Positions 41,201 to 56,200 of a stretch of 64,000 nucleotides of DNA are shown in pieces. The notes under the pieces are model-generated. The model saw only the letters and a program-made list of their open reading frames with translations. It did not search any database and had not been told where the DNA came from. The first letter of the stretch is position 1, and every line of letters begins with the position of its first letter. This stretch comes from Pithys albifrons albifrons (Eukaryota; Chordata; Aves; Passeriformes; Thamnophilidae), in NCBI RefSeq assembly GCF_047495875.1, contig NC_092459.1, positions 92,923,560 through 92,987,559 of the forward strand, in the 5' to 3' direction. The position numbers and the translations under genes are program-made.

Positions 41201-44200
41201 CATTGTTGCTATTCTTACTTTTAACAGAAAAAAAGCACTAAGTTTTAATAACACATTACACACAGGCCTTGACCACACAGTCTGATCCTGCTCTTTTACA
41301 AACTCCAGGTCTGGAAATTTTGGCTGGACCGCCCTGCACCCGTGCCTGGAGCCCCAACTGCAGACGCTCTCTGAATTACCTTTGTAGTGATCCTGCCTTT
41401 TGACTGCTTTTATGATATTTTTCCACTGGTTCCTCTGATGTTTGCTTTTTTCCAGGGGAGAGGGAAGCAAATTGCCAGAAAAGGCAGAATTGCCAGAAAC
41501 AGGAGCTCCACAGCTCCTCCGTAACTCTTCGCCATGCATCAGAATAGAGCACATAGGTCTGTCTGCCTTGGTGGACCCTCATGCACCACTTCAAGGCTGT
41601 GGTGGCAGCTCTGTGCTGATGCTTCACTTTTCAATTCAAGGTTTGTAACTCGAGTAACTGTTATTAGACAGCAAACTCGATGAACACTGAACTCGGCCCC
41701 CTTACCAGAGAACTGTTTTCAATTGACACATTCCTTTAGAATCCACTATGTAACCTATTAATGCAAATGCCACATTAATATGAACCCAGTTAAATACTGG
41801 AATTTTTATGTATTAAATTAATAACAGGTCTTACTCAGTCTAGCAAGTTTTTTACTATTTATACATAATCTTTGTTTTCTGTTAAAATACAATGCTAAGG
41901 GCCCGTGCACTAATGTAGTCAAATCCAAATTTAATCTTGGGGCATAAATGATGCACTCGGGGGAACACCTAAACACATCATTGATAAGAAAGCTGAGCAC
42001 ATCTGAAACTATCCCTCACAGTCACTTCTGGGACATTAGGACTATCTCATGCTTCTACATAGTCATTCTCCTGGCTGACCAGATGAGAACATTTTTCTCC
42101 TACTTCCAGCACACCACAGTTCACATGGAGATACTTGCAAGTGTAGATAGGCCTAGTTATGGAATGCCAAACTTGACCACTCTTTTTTCCCCATGGAAGG
42201 ACATAGGACTCATGCATGTGTCATTCTGAAATACACTGTACAGTAAAAGCACATCCATCCCAAACTAGCCTGTAATATACCTATCTTAAATTGCCAACAA
42301 ACCCAGAATTTGTCCTGAATAAAAACACAGGCGGTTATCTGAAATTATTGCCTTTTCTTAAATGCCAAAAAGCCCCTGCTCCTGCACCAGCAATCTCTCT
42401 GCCCAATCCTGACAGGCTGTGCCATGCAGACCTGCTACCCAGCTGCAACTGCAAATGCCCCTGTACAAAAATTTTAAGCACACAGAAGGTGGCTTTGCTC
42501 TGTAACACACCTCTGGCTTACTCAGCTTACTGCTGAGTTCCTCAACACAAGGAAATTACTATTTGTAGGAATAATGTCATGATTTATGCAGCCATTTTCA
42601 GAACTGGACCACAAACAAGTCTCTCAGATCAAGAAGACACAAGTTTATTTCCTTCCTCTTTATGTTAGTTGCATCCTAGACAAACTGATGAGCATAACTT
42701 CATTACAGTGGTCCCAGGAAGGTTTCATCTGTAATTCTACCTCTGTGAATCAGCTCAACACCTTCAGCTAATTCTCCTTCATCTCCCTTTGCAATTGCTC
42801 ACTTGGAAATACTCACGTTGCAAGGAAACTTCTCTGTTTATTATCCATAATCTAACATATCTCTTGGTCATTTACTTTGTACGTAATTGCTGTCACAGTC
42901 CACTGTTTGCAATCCCTGGATGAGACAAGACAGGTGGTGCTATATTTTGGGAGCCCTAACGAGTACCTCTACCGCATATCAAGACTGCACTTCTTTCAGG
43001 AAAAGAGAGCTGAAGCTTTGCACTTGCTCCAGCTATATTAGTAAAATTCTGCCAGGGAACATTCCTGGCCATAGAAACATAATCCCACATGCACACTGGC
43101 TAGCATGGTCTCTGGTTCAGGTCTGATCGGGACAAAGGCTGTTCTCCCACACTGTCCCCAGACACAATCCAGAAGGCAGCATGGCCCAAGGACCGTTTCT
43201 GACAGGCATCCTGCTTGCAACCTTCAGAGAGTGCAAGAACTCAATAGCACATACATGGGCTGCACCTTGCTGTTTTGACTCTTGAGATCAGTCAGGCGCA
43301 CTTTTAATTTTCTGGCATAGATGCAGACAAGCAATCCAAAGTGTTTTCGATGAAGACTGCTGCTGCCTTTCAACATCCTAGGGAGTTAACTTCAGACAAC
43401 AACACATCCCAATATACAACAAGTAAGACAGCTCTGTCCTGATCAAAGCATTGCTGCAGTCTGGCTTCATTTTGGACAAATTAAGTGCGACCTTCATGCT
43501 CCTGGTAAATTGCCAATGCGGTGGACAAACTGAGTTTGAGATTTGTGTGCATTCATTTTACTCTTCCTCCAGTAAAAATTAACAGAGCAGGAAGCAGTAG
43601 AAAACAATTATAAAACAAACTTATGATAAGGATCAGAAGAGAAATGTAACATCCTTCTATTGTTTAAATCCCAGTTGCAGAGCACAATGCTCAATGCCAA
43701 AAAGCCTGGGCCCCAAGCTTTAACAAGTAAGAAATGTTTGAAGCTATCATGTAAAAACCATGTAACTGATTACAATTAGATATCATCAACAGACAAAATA
43801 GTACAGTATCTTAAACACTGCAGAAAGGGAGTGCCAAATACTGTTTCTAAACCAAGATGCAATCATATGCAAAACAAACATTTAATAAATGTGAATTGCA
43901 CTGAATAGTGTATAACCCCTGCTTCATAATATTATTTTGTATTCCTCGCTCTCTTAAAAGTCCTTATAAAACAGTTGTTACTTACCCGAAATCTGTCCTC
44001 CCAGGAAGTCTGTAAAAGCTGAATCATCTCTAAAGGTGAGCCCAGTTCAGTGATGGTTGTCAGTGTGTCTGGGATGTCGTTGCTATCTTGGTAGCAATAG
44101 CCATAGAGCTGAAAGCAATCACAACCAGGCAGTATTAGTGCAATGTATCTCAGCATACGGATTCCCAAGGGAGCCTTTGAGCAGATTATCTGGCACAACT

Positions 44201-47200
44201 TGTGACCCTGCAGGAAGCTCATGCTGGAGCAGTGCATGAAGAACTGTAAGCTTTGGGAAGGACTCAAAATGTTCATGGAGGACCGTTTCCCATGGGAGGG
44301 ATCCCACACTGGAGCAGCAGAAGAGTGTGAGAAGTCCTCTCCCTGAGGACGAAAGAGCTGCAGAGACAACATATGATGAACTGACCAAAACACCCTTACC
44401 CCATCTCCCTGCACTGCTCAGGAAAAAAGGTAGGGTGCTGATCAGAAGTGGAATCCAGGAAGGCAAGGGAGAAGTAGGGGAGGAAGGTATTTTTAAGATT
44501 TGGATTTGTCTTTCATTATCCTGCTCTGATTTGATTGGTGGTAAACTAAATTAATTTTTCCCCAAGTTGAGTCTGTTTTGCCCATGACGGTAATTGCTGA
44601 GTGATGTCTCCCTGTCCTTATTTCAGCCCACAAGTCTTTCTTGTATTTTGTCTACTCTCTCCAGCTGAAGAAAAGAGTGAGACTGCAGCATTGGTGGATA
44701 TCTTGCATCCAGACAGGGTCAACCCACTACAGACGTATAAGAAAAATAGCAGTAATTTAAAATATCCATGAATGCACAAACAGAAATCTATCTGAGGAAA
44801 GTTAGTTTGGCCTATGCTATACCTGACTAAGACTGCTTTTATGCTTAAAAGACATCATAAAATGGCTTTTAATGACATTTCCCATATGACTACTGTTTGT
44901 GCACTGAGTGGTAATGTATATTTGAATGGCACACCACATTGAAAAGCAATTGAAATGCCAAAACTTATCTTTTCCCAGTCAGAAATTGCCTCTCACTATA
45001 CCTGATGGACTTCTGTGTACAGTATGCAGGGCAAATACTCCAAAATATCTGTCAGTAGCTTCTATAATTTAAAAACATTTAAATGGCAATTTCAGACATG
45101 CCCCAGTTTCTTTTATTTGCTTTCTGAGGACATTTGAATGATTTTCACTTGTACAAATACTTGCAACAAGAATATTTAAAGACTTCGGAGAAGAGATGTC
45201 TCGCTTTATATGGAGTGGGACAATGTCTGAAGGCTTTTATGAACTCCCTGCCAAACCCTGACAGAGACACTGTTAAATGAGCGTGATAAGGATCTGATCA
45301 CAACTTTCCAGCCTGAACAGCTTGCACATGAAATAAAACTAAATGTAATCTCTGCCCCCAGTCAAATAAAACACAGTAAAAGGGTCTGTGTGAAAATGTA
45401 GCATTAAAAAATGCCCTGTTGCTATTCCTCTACTGCCTTGTCTTGCGTAATTTGATTTTTCAAACCTGTTTTAGTTAAAAAGCTCCTCTGTGCTGAAGGG
45501 ACTCAGTCATGGCTCTGCAGAAGAAGTCAGGTTCATGCAGACCAGAATAGAAACCAACCCTAAATCATCAGGGAAGCAGAGCCAGACTAGTGAGTGGCAT
45601 CGCTGGAGGGAGCAGGCTGAGGCTGCACACAGCCGCTGCGAGCAGATTCCAGTATCAAGCACATTCTTACGGCTTGTGACCTTCCCAGGCAGAAAAGCAA
45701 AGACCAGGCTAAAGTCAGCAAATACAGGATTTGTTATGAACCATGCTGCTAGTTTTGACTGTTGCTGTCTACATTTAAAGGAAAAAGGAGTGCCAAAAAA
45801 TGTAAAAGAAGTAAACAATTTTTCTTTTTGGTGTAAAAATGGCACTGTATTTCAAAACAGCTGCTTAAACATGGACATTAACCTAAACAAAAAAAAAAAG
45901 GAGCTAGAAGATTTTATTTTAAAACATGCCAAAAAGAGAATTTGTGACAGATGCCAACATGAACATTTGAAGTATGAAAACAGACCTTTGTCTTTACTGC
46001 CACAACCATGACAAAGATATCAACAGTAATAATTTCTTAATTTAGAGCCATTTGGACAAGACTTGGGTTTGTTCCTTATCATATGTGACACCACATCTGC
46101 AGCTTAATGACAGCTTAATGGAGTTAAATCTTTGTCTGCTACAAACTGCCTTGGAGGATCACATGAGCACAATTGTTTAAGCCTTCCAAGCAAACAAAAA
46201 ATGAAATTAAATGAAAATATTTAATACAATATATATTATTTTCCCCAGGACGAGTTGGATTCTTCAGCCCTTACTATTTCACATCTCTCTTGTGTGTGGG
46301 CAGACTAAGGAAGCATGATGAATTTCAGTAGGTTTGAAAACACTCACTTCTAAATGTCAAAATCTAGCATCTGTTTCAGTATCATCTGCAGAGTTCAGCT
46401 CTTGTCTTTAGCACAGTAATACCATCCACTGGGAAAAAGAGCCACCAGGGAAATTAGCAAGCAATCCAGACTGGGAAATGACAGTATCGCAGTAACGGTT
46501 GGTTCAAAGTTACACTGAATACAAAAGTCGTATCAATTTTCATGAGACATTCTCAACATTTGTGAAAACAATTTGGGAAATAGAAATACAGAACACAAAC
46601 AAAAATTATACATTTCTTTTTATTATAAAAACATAAGACATATACGTTTCTACACACAAAATATTGAGAAATTAGTCTTACTATCTAATTATGTGCCTGT
46701 TAACACATAAGTAGAAATTACAGTACCTATTTGTGTCTATTTTATCTCAATCCATAAATGTCAATAGTAACAATAATGATTTAAGTTTGTGCTCAGAGAA
46801 CTGGAACATTGCTCGTTAGTAAATCTTTCATTTTAGTGTCCAATTTGTACCTTGGTGAAAGTCTTCACTGACCAAGTATCTGAGTACTTGGTGTGTACTT
46901 TACTATACTAAGACCCATTTAATCATTTCGGTCACCATGGATGGAAGCTTAAATGATCTGATCCAGTTTTGGTTTCATATTAAATTGCTCTTTATTATCT
47001 CAAGAAAATTTTCTTGCACAAGTACTGCTGAACTTAATCAGCCTTACAAGCTGAAAAACACAGTACTGAGCAAGTTAGTATAGGTCTAACAAAAAATACA
47101 TAATCTAACCTGAGCTCTTTATTGCTTTTACTTAAGTGAAACCTCTCCAGATGCAGTGTTATTACATAATTATATAGCGTTATAAAAGCACAGAAGTCTG

Positions 47201-50200
47201 AGATACAAAAGATTTATTGGGATGCATTTATATTTTTCTAAATGAACTCCGGAAACTAAATGCAAAAATGCACATGTAATTACATGGCCATATTTGAATG
47301 TGCAATTACTATGATTACAAACTGGGCAAGTCCCAACAGCCAGTTAAACATCTAAAATGGTTACATTCATCCCCTCCTGATGAACCACCATCCAGCATAC
47401 AGATGTTACAAAATACAGAATATATATAAATGTAAAATATTTACAGACAGTAATAGTCAGGCCTTTCGTTTAAGAAGATGACTTACACAACACCAGAAAC
47501 AAGTACAGAGGTACTACCCAAAACACTTTTTTTTAACTTCCTTTTGGTTTTGTCCAATCCTTTTTAAGGTCAGAAATGAGACAGAATGGTTTGTATTCCC
47601 AGACAGTGAAGTAAGAAACAGATAGCTGGTGCATAAAATAACAAGAAAAATAACCACACGGGGAAACTGAGTATAGCGGGAAGCAAAAGATGAGCCAAAA
47701 TATCTTCTCTATCTGAAATTCTATTAGGTTGGACATCAATCTCAGCGTCACAAAGCTACACTTCAGACATATTCAAGAGTGATGGTTTTTCATACACTTT
47801 TTCAACATGGTTCCAATTAAATGAATGGAAAGAAATACAATCTCACATCTTTTTGCTATCTCAAGCCACTGCATTTAAATGCCATCCCAATATATTTTTG
47901 TGTAGAATCTAATAGCAAACAGTCACGATACTGGGACGCCTTTCTGTCTGTTTAGAAAAACGTATGCCAGATATGTTGACCTGTTCTCACATCATGTGCT
48001 GTTATTCATTTCGAGTAGCCCTGTTTACTGAATTATTCCCTCACTATTTGGATTTTCTCAGTTGTAAAGCCTCAGTCCTGCATTAGTCTTTCTGCACCCA
48101 AAACTCCCACTGACTCCCAACAGTTTTTAGGCATGCTGGGCACACAGGGTCAGCCCCTGTGAAACTTGTATTGCATTGTAGGAGCTTATGTCCCTACAGC
48201 TGGTCAGTTCACTTCCCTTTACAATTCCCTTTTACTACAAATTATGGGGACAGAGGTGCCCCTTTCAGAGGGGCTGGGGTAGTAGGGGAGGGCAAAAGCA
48301 GAGGTCATGCTCTACACAAAAGCCAACATGCTTACTGAATAAAAACACAAAATAAAGAAGCTTATTAAGCTGTCATCAGCAGGGTAAGTCTGTGCAAACA
48401 ACAAGCCCTCCTGCACTGGCGTAAGCACCCTGGCCAGACTTTCAGAAAAATAAATGTCAAGCCACAACCACCGCCAAAGTGTTACATTTCATTTATGGAG
48501 GTTGCTCAGTTGGGAACAGTAGGACCCACCTTTTCCAGTGGGGATCTCCAGCCACTTTCCCCAGCTGGGGCTCTGCCGCCTTAGCTTGGCTCTGCTGCCA
48601 AGCTGTGACAGGATCACTGCCCCAGCTGCTGGAGGGCAAAATGCCCCTGGTACAGATCATGCCATTTCCCTTAAAGTTACAGAACATTGTGAATATTTTT
48701 CTTTCTCTCAGATAAACTGTAAATTTACCCTTCCATGAGTCCAGGAAGGAGACTGTGAAGTATACCACTACCATCTGTAACATAAGTGACAGGCTCAACT
48801 GCATTACACTGGAAGTAATTTTCAGAAACCTAACTTTAATCTCTTTTAATTTGGACTTGCCTGCACAGACTACACTGGCCCAACTGCTGCTCACAATAGA
48901 AAAGCGCATTAAATAAAATGCCACTTGTATGAAGAGCAACAGTAGTCAACACTTGACAAAACCTTTCTTTTCAAAAAAAGATGGACACAGGGTTACTTAA
49001 TCAAAACTGTTTGTGTCGAGATTGTATTTTGAACCGCTTTGGAGCCCAGGGGAAATACAAAGCTCCCACCAGCCCTGGTAGCCTTTTGATGAGCCATTTG
49101 CTTGAGCTGCTATGTTTCAAAACCAGAACAGCAGATTTTACAAGCTAGTTTATTGCTAAGTGAATGTACTATTTTTCTGCAACTGGTCCTTGGATTCACC
49201 TTTCATGCCTGGAGCACTCAGACAGTCCCTGCAAGAGCAGATATCCCCAGCACTGTCTGATACAGCTATGATTTACTAATATATCACTTGAGACATTTGT
49301 GTCACTCTAAGACCTACTAATAACTTGTGTTTTAAATATTTCCCTTCATTGCTGATGGCATATACACATATAAATATTCATACATATATATGCTGTTACG
49401 TATCTATGTATGTATTTGTGTATATATGACATATATGTATACCTGTTTTTTGATATCTAATGTATATACATTATATTTGCACCTACATTTTAGTATGTTT
49501 TATATATATTTTTAAATATATATTAAAATACTTTTATATATTGCCACAGCTACTAAGCCCAAAAGCATCTGCAAACCTGTAATGTGCATCTCCCTGGAAA
49601 AAGGATGAGTACCCACAAATGCCTGTATTTAATAAAGACCAATCCAATGTCAACTTTCCTGCTGTAGAATATGGCACACAAGAAGTAAATTGATTTTCCC
49701 CCATTGAAATCTAGCAATCAAGCCCTGCAAAGTGCTGAGTTTCACTGTAGAAAGATTTTCATACAGGGCAGCTCCAGTACCACGCAGAACCTTTTAAGAG
49801 CTGGGCCCAAACTGTGTGCTGACAGCTGTGAGGCAGGATTTCCTCTGCTGCTGGATACTGGAACTGAGAGCAAGCAGTGGGTAATTCAAATATTAAACTC
49901 TAAATTCATATCTCTGTCTAGGCTTTTATTTATAAATGTATTATTATGATTAGCACTAAACTCCAGAAGAACTAGAAGGCACAAGAACTCACACCTGGCA
50001 CTTGTAGTGAACCTCTTACTAAACATTTTCATTAACAGAAAAAATGGAATTAGTACTTAGAAATAGAATCGTATGTGTATCAACCATATCTGTCAGTATA
50101 TCCGTAGAGGTCCAGAGATATCTCTATATATTTTATATACCTATGTGTGTATATACATATCCATACATACTTGCTGCTCTGACACATATTATGTTGCCCA

Positions 50201-53200
50201 TAATCTTATGATTTAGTAACATTATCTCCCCTTTACTCTCCCTGCTTTCCTCATACTTTGAAGTAGAAAATTCTTCTACTAAAAACATTTATAGGACTTT
50301 GAATTTGCATTGCACTGCACAAGCTCAAGGCCCAACCCTGCAAATATTTAGTCACACAAGCAGCCTACTCTTGTAAAGCCTTCCAGTGAAGACAAATAGA
50401 TCACTCATACAACCACAAATGCAATGGAAAAAGGCTGATATCACTGGAGGTATAGTTCATTATCTTGTAAATAGCCAGATCAGAAGGTCCCCTGACCTCC
50501 ATCGACAGCCATTGCATTCAGTTTCACTGCACCACAAGTTTAACCCTTTGTCATGACGTGATTTTACGTTACAAAACTGTCAAATAACTCCTGCGCATCA
50601 TATGTTCAGAAAAGCTTCTCTTGAATTCATTATTATAAATCCATCTGTGTAATTCTGCTTAGTTATCCAAGTGATATAATTTTGTACTTTATCATGGCAA
50701 GCTTTAAAGTAAGCTCAGTCTCCCTCAGCTACATAGTCCCAGAAAAAGGCGTGTCTTTTCAAACTAAGTTGTTCCACATTTGGTCTAAAACAATATAAAA
50801 CCCCCATGTTTGGTGTCTATTGCTTAAGCTGAGCAGTTCAGCTGAGTATGATAAAAAATAACAACTCCACATTTGGTCTAAAACAATATAAAACCCCCAT
50901 GTTTGGTGTCTATTGCTTAAGCTGAGCAGTTCAGCTGAGTATGATAAAAAATAACAACTCCACATTTGGTCTAAAACAATATAAAACCCCCATGTTTGGT
51001 GTCTATTGCTTAAGCTGAGCAGTTCAGCTGAGTATGATAAAAAATAACAACTCCTTCAAAATTAGTCTAGAGTCAATATTAGTATTAGCACAGTGCCTGT
51101 GAGAACGAGTTCTTGGTAAGTTTTTCATAGCCATCACAGAAATGAAAAATGGCAATAGAAGCTAGATGCCAGGAGGCATCTACCTGAACCATCAGATAGT
51201 TGTGTTGGCACAAAAATCCACAAAAAAGGATCTTAAAACCAGCTTGCATATTTTAGACAGACACTTTACAAACCAGGGCTGCAACACTTCCAAGTATGGC
51301 CCCAGCAGACAGCTGTATCCACCAATGCTCTCTGTGTCCAAGCAGCAAGCAGAAGGCCAGAAGAGCAGAGCTACGTCAGCATTGGTATACCCTTCCAGTG
51401 GTCACCTCCTGCCTTCCTGGCCAACCACCACAGACCTGACTGCCCTTTCCAAATATGGCTGCAATTAGAAGACAGTGCATATACAAAAGGGCCACAATAA
51501 TCCAATTCAAGGACAGGACAGGATAGGGTATTTCAGTTGGTCAGTGGGAAGGGACATGCAACGATCAGCTAGTCCAACTTCCTGATAACTTCAGGTCTGA
51601 CCAAAACTTAAAGCAAGTTATTAAGGGCACTGTCCAAATGCCTCTTAAACACTGATGGGCTTGGAGCATTGACCACCTCTCTAGGAAGTCTGTTCCAGTG
51701 TTAGACAATCTGTTCTAATGTCAAGTCTCAACCTTCCCTGGTGCAGTTTTGAACAACTCCTACGTGTCTTACCACTGGATTCCAGGGAGAAGAGACTTAC
51801 CTAGCTACCCCACACTGGGCAGGGTGCAGGGGAGGGTGGGCAAGCAGCAGAGAGGAAAAGAATAAGTTATAGAAACCATGTGCTTCCTCTTACAACTCTG
51901 TCCTGGTCATAACTAATTCCAGGCCAGGATATTGACAGGGTGGAAAGGCCTTGTTCATTCACTGTTGCTCCCATGAAAAAAGACAAACAGCAAGGGAGAA
52001 CTTGATCATACCCACAGCATCCTGTGGTGAACAGCGATCTCTCCAAGCCACTGAATAGAAGCAGTACTGGGCTCTCCTCAAAAAAAATGGATGAGGTTGC
52101 AAGTCATCAGCTCCCATAAAGGAGGCAGAAATTCAAACCAGAGTCTTCTGGAATGATTTACGTGGCACATAAAACTGAGAAGCAACCATAGAAATCATTC
52201 AACAAATGACTGGGATTAGTTTTATGAATGCTACTTTCAAAAGCAGGGACAATGTAGCACTTTTAACTTATGTGATGGCACGTGCCTTATGGAAAGCTTT
52301 TCCTGCCAGCAGCTTGGCAAGTTGAACACCCTCTGCCATCCCAATCAATTCAATGGGAAAAAATGTTATTTGTTGACTTCAGCACCAAGATGTGCAGCTT
52401 GCCTTCCAGGGACACGAACAGTTAAGAGTCGATTTGCAATTCTATCAGCCCCATGCTTCCAGCAGCTCTGGAGTTCTTGTTAACAGATCCTTTCTTCACT
52501 CTTAAAAGTGCAGGATAACATCTGGGCCTTTAGGGAAGCAGTCTCGCAATAAAGAAGCACTTTGTGTAATTTTTCTTTCCTCGCCAAACCGCATCTGTCT
52601 GCTCTAGCTGCCCTTCTCCACTCCACCCGAGCTCCTTGGGGCTGTGGGGACATCTGTTAGCAGCTACGGGCTGTCTCCACCGAGCCATCAGTAGGTGGCA
52701 CTGCCTGCTTTTTTCTCTCCACCCACATGAATGTCCAGTCCCAACACCTGATATCAAACCACCACTACCAGTTTTGCAGGATGCCCAAGAGATTTAGATG
52801 CCTCATCTCCTTCAAGGTGCACCTACAGCAATGTAAAGCAATAGACTGACTGGGACAAAGAAGCAGCTTCATCACTGCTTACTGGACAGCAAGCAGTGGT
52901 GGCAGCAATTTCCAGAGGTGGCCAGCAAGAAATGCAAACCTCTCCTGCCACTGACAAGACTGTCTGAGACCTGAAGTTCCTCTGATCAAAATGCCATTTA
53001 AACAGACAGTTCCAGCCTGGTCTTGCACCATGTGGTGACCTCATTCATCTTTAGTCAACCTGTCCCAGGAGAAACTCAACTGAACTACTTTAGAAAAGCA
53101 TTAGAAAGCATTCCCAGTCTAAAACGACTCTCCAACTTGCAGCAATGCCCTCCTGATGACTGTATGTGGTGTGCATGGTCAGATCCCAACCTGAAAGGTT

Positions 53201-56200
53201 AATTCTCAGGAGGCACTTGGTTTTGAAAGGTTTGATACCCAAGAGCTGGGAACCTCTGCTGTCCCACCCAAAATTCAGAATCACAAATTCTCCATATACA
53301 CATCCATCAGCTGGTATCAGCAATTACAACACTTTTTTTAGGCCAGCAGTTCCCAAAGTTGTGATGATCAAAGTCTAGCCAGACACAGATCAAGACTTAC
53401 TGCTGGGAACCCTGCACCACTGCCACCACAAAAGGGATTCAATGCCCACCCACTGGTAACAGGGAAGAGGTCCTTGAGTAGCTGCTTCCCCTACAGCATG
53501 ATCTTGCCTTCTCTCCACCTTCTGTGAAAACAGCTGTGGATTCCTGCAAGGATGGTGAAGGATCAGACCTTCAAGAGTCCATACACTTCCTATGCAAATG
53601 TGTTTGCACTGGAAATTAATTGTGTATTGACTTTCTTCATACTTGGAAACATTGTCTACTTCCACCTGGAACAAGCAAGCTGGATGCAAAGCTTTATTAT
53701 TTTAATTCTCACATTAAAATTGAAACTGCCCTATTCTGTTGGCTATGCATATGTATAGGAAAACCATCAGGGTAAAAATGTTTGTTAATTATCACATGTA
53801 AAGAAAAGAAAATCTTGTTTAAAAATAGGTATTTAAAAATACCAATTGGCTAGCACATCTTAAGTCTATTTGTCAGCAGCAAGTGCTGTATTATTTGCAG
53901 TACCAGTTTAATCAATTAATTTTCTAAGAGACAAAATATTCTCATTGCAATCATGACCATTTTTAAAAAATCAGTTATAAATACAATAGAACTAACTGAA
54001 CCCTTTCACACGGAAACTGCTTTGGATACTTGGATGGTGACTCTTAGTCCGGACGCCGTCTTAAAATTTCCTCTGCACGTTCTAACTTTTCACTAAAGCT
54101 AAATACACCAAGTGAACTGGCCTTGTCTGGGCAGCCAGCAAACCACTGGTGCTGTTAGCAGCTAGTGTCTTCCGTCAGCCGCAGACAAAGCCAAACCTGT
54201 TCCTTTTGTGTGTATTTTTAAGAAAGCGGTAGCTCCTTCTTAAACGAATCATTGTGAACTCACACTGGAAGTGCTGATAAATAGCTGTCACAGAAATAAG
54301 CTTCGACTCTTCCAAACATCTGCAGTTTCAGAATTTCCCTCCCCTTCTCTTCAGCAATGCAAACGAAGAAAGAAGGGCAACACCCTTAATTCTGATATTC
54401 CAAGGCTATAATTACATTATTACAGTAAATCAAATATTGCCTTTGTGTCACTACAATTGTGCTCGTTGTTTGAAATTAACTGCAAATGGTTTGATTTTTT
54501 TTCTTCCTCATATATGGGCAGGGAAGAATTAAAGCACACTAAATCATCTTCCCCACTAAAATGCACGGAAAGCCAGGATTTAGAGACCAGCATCTGAACT
54601 CGACAAGAAAAGAAACCACAGCATGGAGGAAAAGGAAGAAATCGGGCACCGCATTTGACACAGAGCGACTGCAAAGCAATTAGCGGGCCACTAAATCCTC
54701 TGTTACAATAAATCAGTGACCCAGTTCCCCCTCCTCCCCAGTGCCCTTCATTATAAAATCAACTTTAATGAACTACCCCTCTCTTGTCCACTCCAAAGCA
54801 AATATATTTCCACTGCAGCCTGCACCTGCCCTTCCCAGCCCCTGCCGCCCCAGGGAGCCTCCCAGACTGCGCGGGCAAGGGGGACGACGGCCCAGCGCTG
54901 GCCCTTCGACAAGTGATGAGCAGAGCACAGAAATAAAAACAGGAAGGCAGGCTGCTCTTTCCTCAGCATTGCCTAATGTGAAACCACTCTCCCTCTTGTT
55001 GGTTTTCCGCGTTTCTTTTGCTAGACTTGATTCACATCTGCCAGGGCTGACACATCTGGCTCCTTCCCCAGGCGAAGGGCACAGTGGGTATGTCAGCATG
55101 TTATGTGAAGGCACTGGTACTTTCTGGAAAGAGCTCTTTTCCCTTCCATCATATATTGTACAATAATCAAGTCTTTTAAAAAGGATGGCAAAAAAAAAAA
55201 AAAAGTTGATTTTGACAAGAGACAGGCCCGAATGAGAACTGCTGAGACAGTAAAGAACAAGCCTGTTATCTTACAAACTACACTTCAGGCTGTCAGCTGC
55301 CAAAGATTTACAGGAAAATCCCCTTTCCTAGGACTGAACCGACACAAAACTTCATATCCAGCAAAAGAAACTCACGAAGGCGCTCACCCCGACTAGCCTC
55401 TGACCGGGGCCGGGGATGCTCTGGAGAAGTAAGAAGCGTTCCAGCCTAAGGCAGGGCGGCTGCCGGCCGCCTGCGTGGATGAGTCCCCGGGGCCGCTCCC
55501 TTCCACGCCCGCAGCGTGGGGAGGCGGAGAAAGACTTGCCTCAAGCAGCCGCGGTTCGCCTCCAGCCCCAGGCGGGGACTGCGGAGACCCGCCGGCTGCA
55601 GCCGGAGGGGCAACCGCGAGGGAGCCGCCGCCATGCCCAAACCCTCCCGGTTCCCCCCGCCTGCCCCAGCTGGGGCTGCTGCGGGCTGCCCGCCAGCCTT
55701 GCCCTCCCTCGGCGCGGCAGACTAGCAGGAGGGTGGCATGTCCTTCCTGCTATTTATAGCAGCCGACACGTATTTGGGTATGCCGCGAGTCGCCCGGGAG
55801 GGGTGGAAAGGAGCAAAAACGAGGCAAGAAGCAAAAGCAGCAAAGCTGCCGGCTCTTGCTGGCCCAATAGATGTGGTGTCGTGCCCTTGGCATCCGTAGC
55901 CACTGAGGTCCTCCTGCTCCAATGGGAGCTGAAGCGCCTGTCAAAAGCCAGACGAGGGGAGGAGATGCTGGCTTTTGAACTGATTTCATCTGCTTCGGCA
56001 GCAAACCCTGGACAGAGAATCTTAAGCCCTGGGTCAGCTTCCGCTGAAAACAAGTTACAAATCCGTCATGAGGTCGTCCGATCCTGTCCCCTTTAACATT
56101 TTAACAAAAGCCATAATCAGTACATTTCATGTTCATCGGCGCCCATTTTCTGCATCAGCTATAAGACTCCTGAATGACACCAGGGACTGCTCCTGACTCG

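Noticed and set aside
45490..46011. 173-codon plus-strand frame in intron 1
   Set aside because: No domain; composition is that of random intronic sequence.
48493..48939. 148-codon minus-strand frame
   Set aside because: No homology recognised; one frame among several overlapping ones.
50759..50965. Minus-strand frame with a repeated peptide
   Set aside because: By-product of the 93-bp tandem repeat, whose length is a multiple of three.
55416..56096. 226-codon plus-strand frame in the intron 1 CpG island
   Set aside because: GC-driven open frame, low-complexity, overlaps frames on both strands, no known protein.
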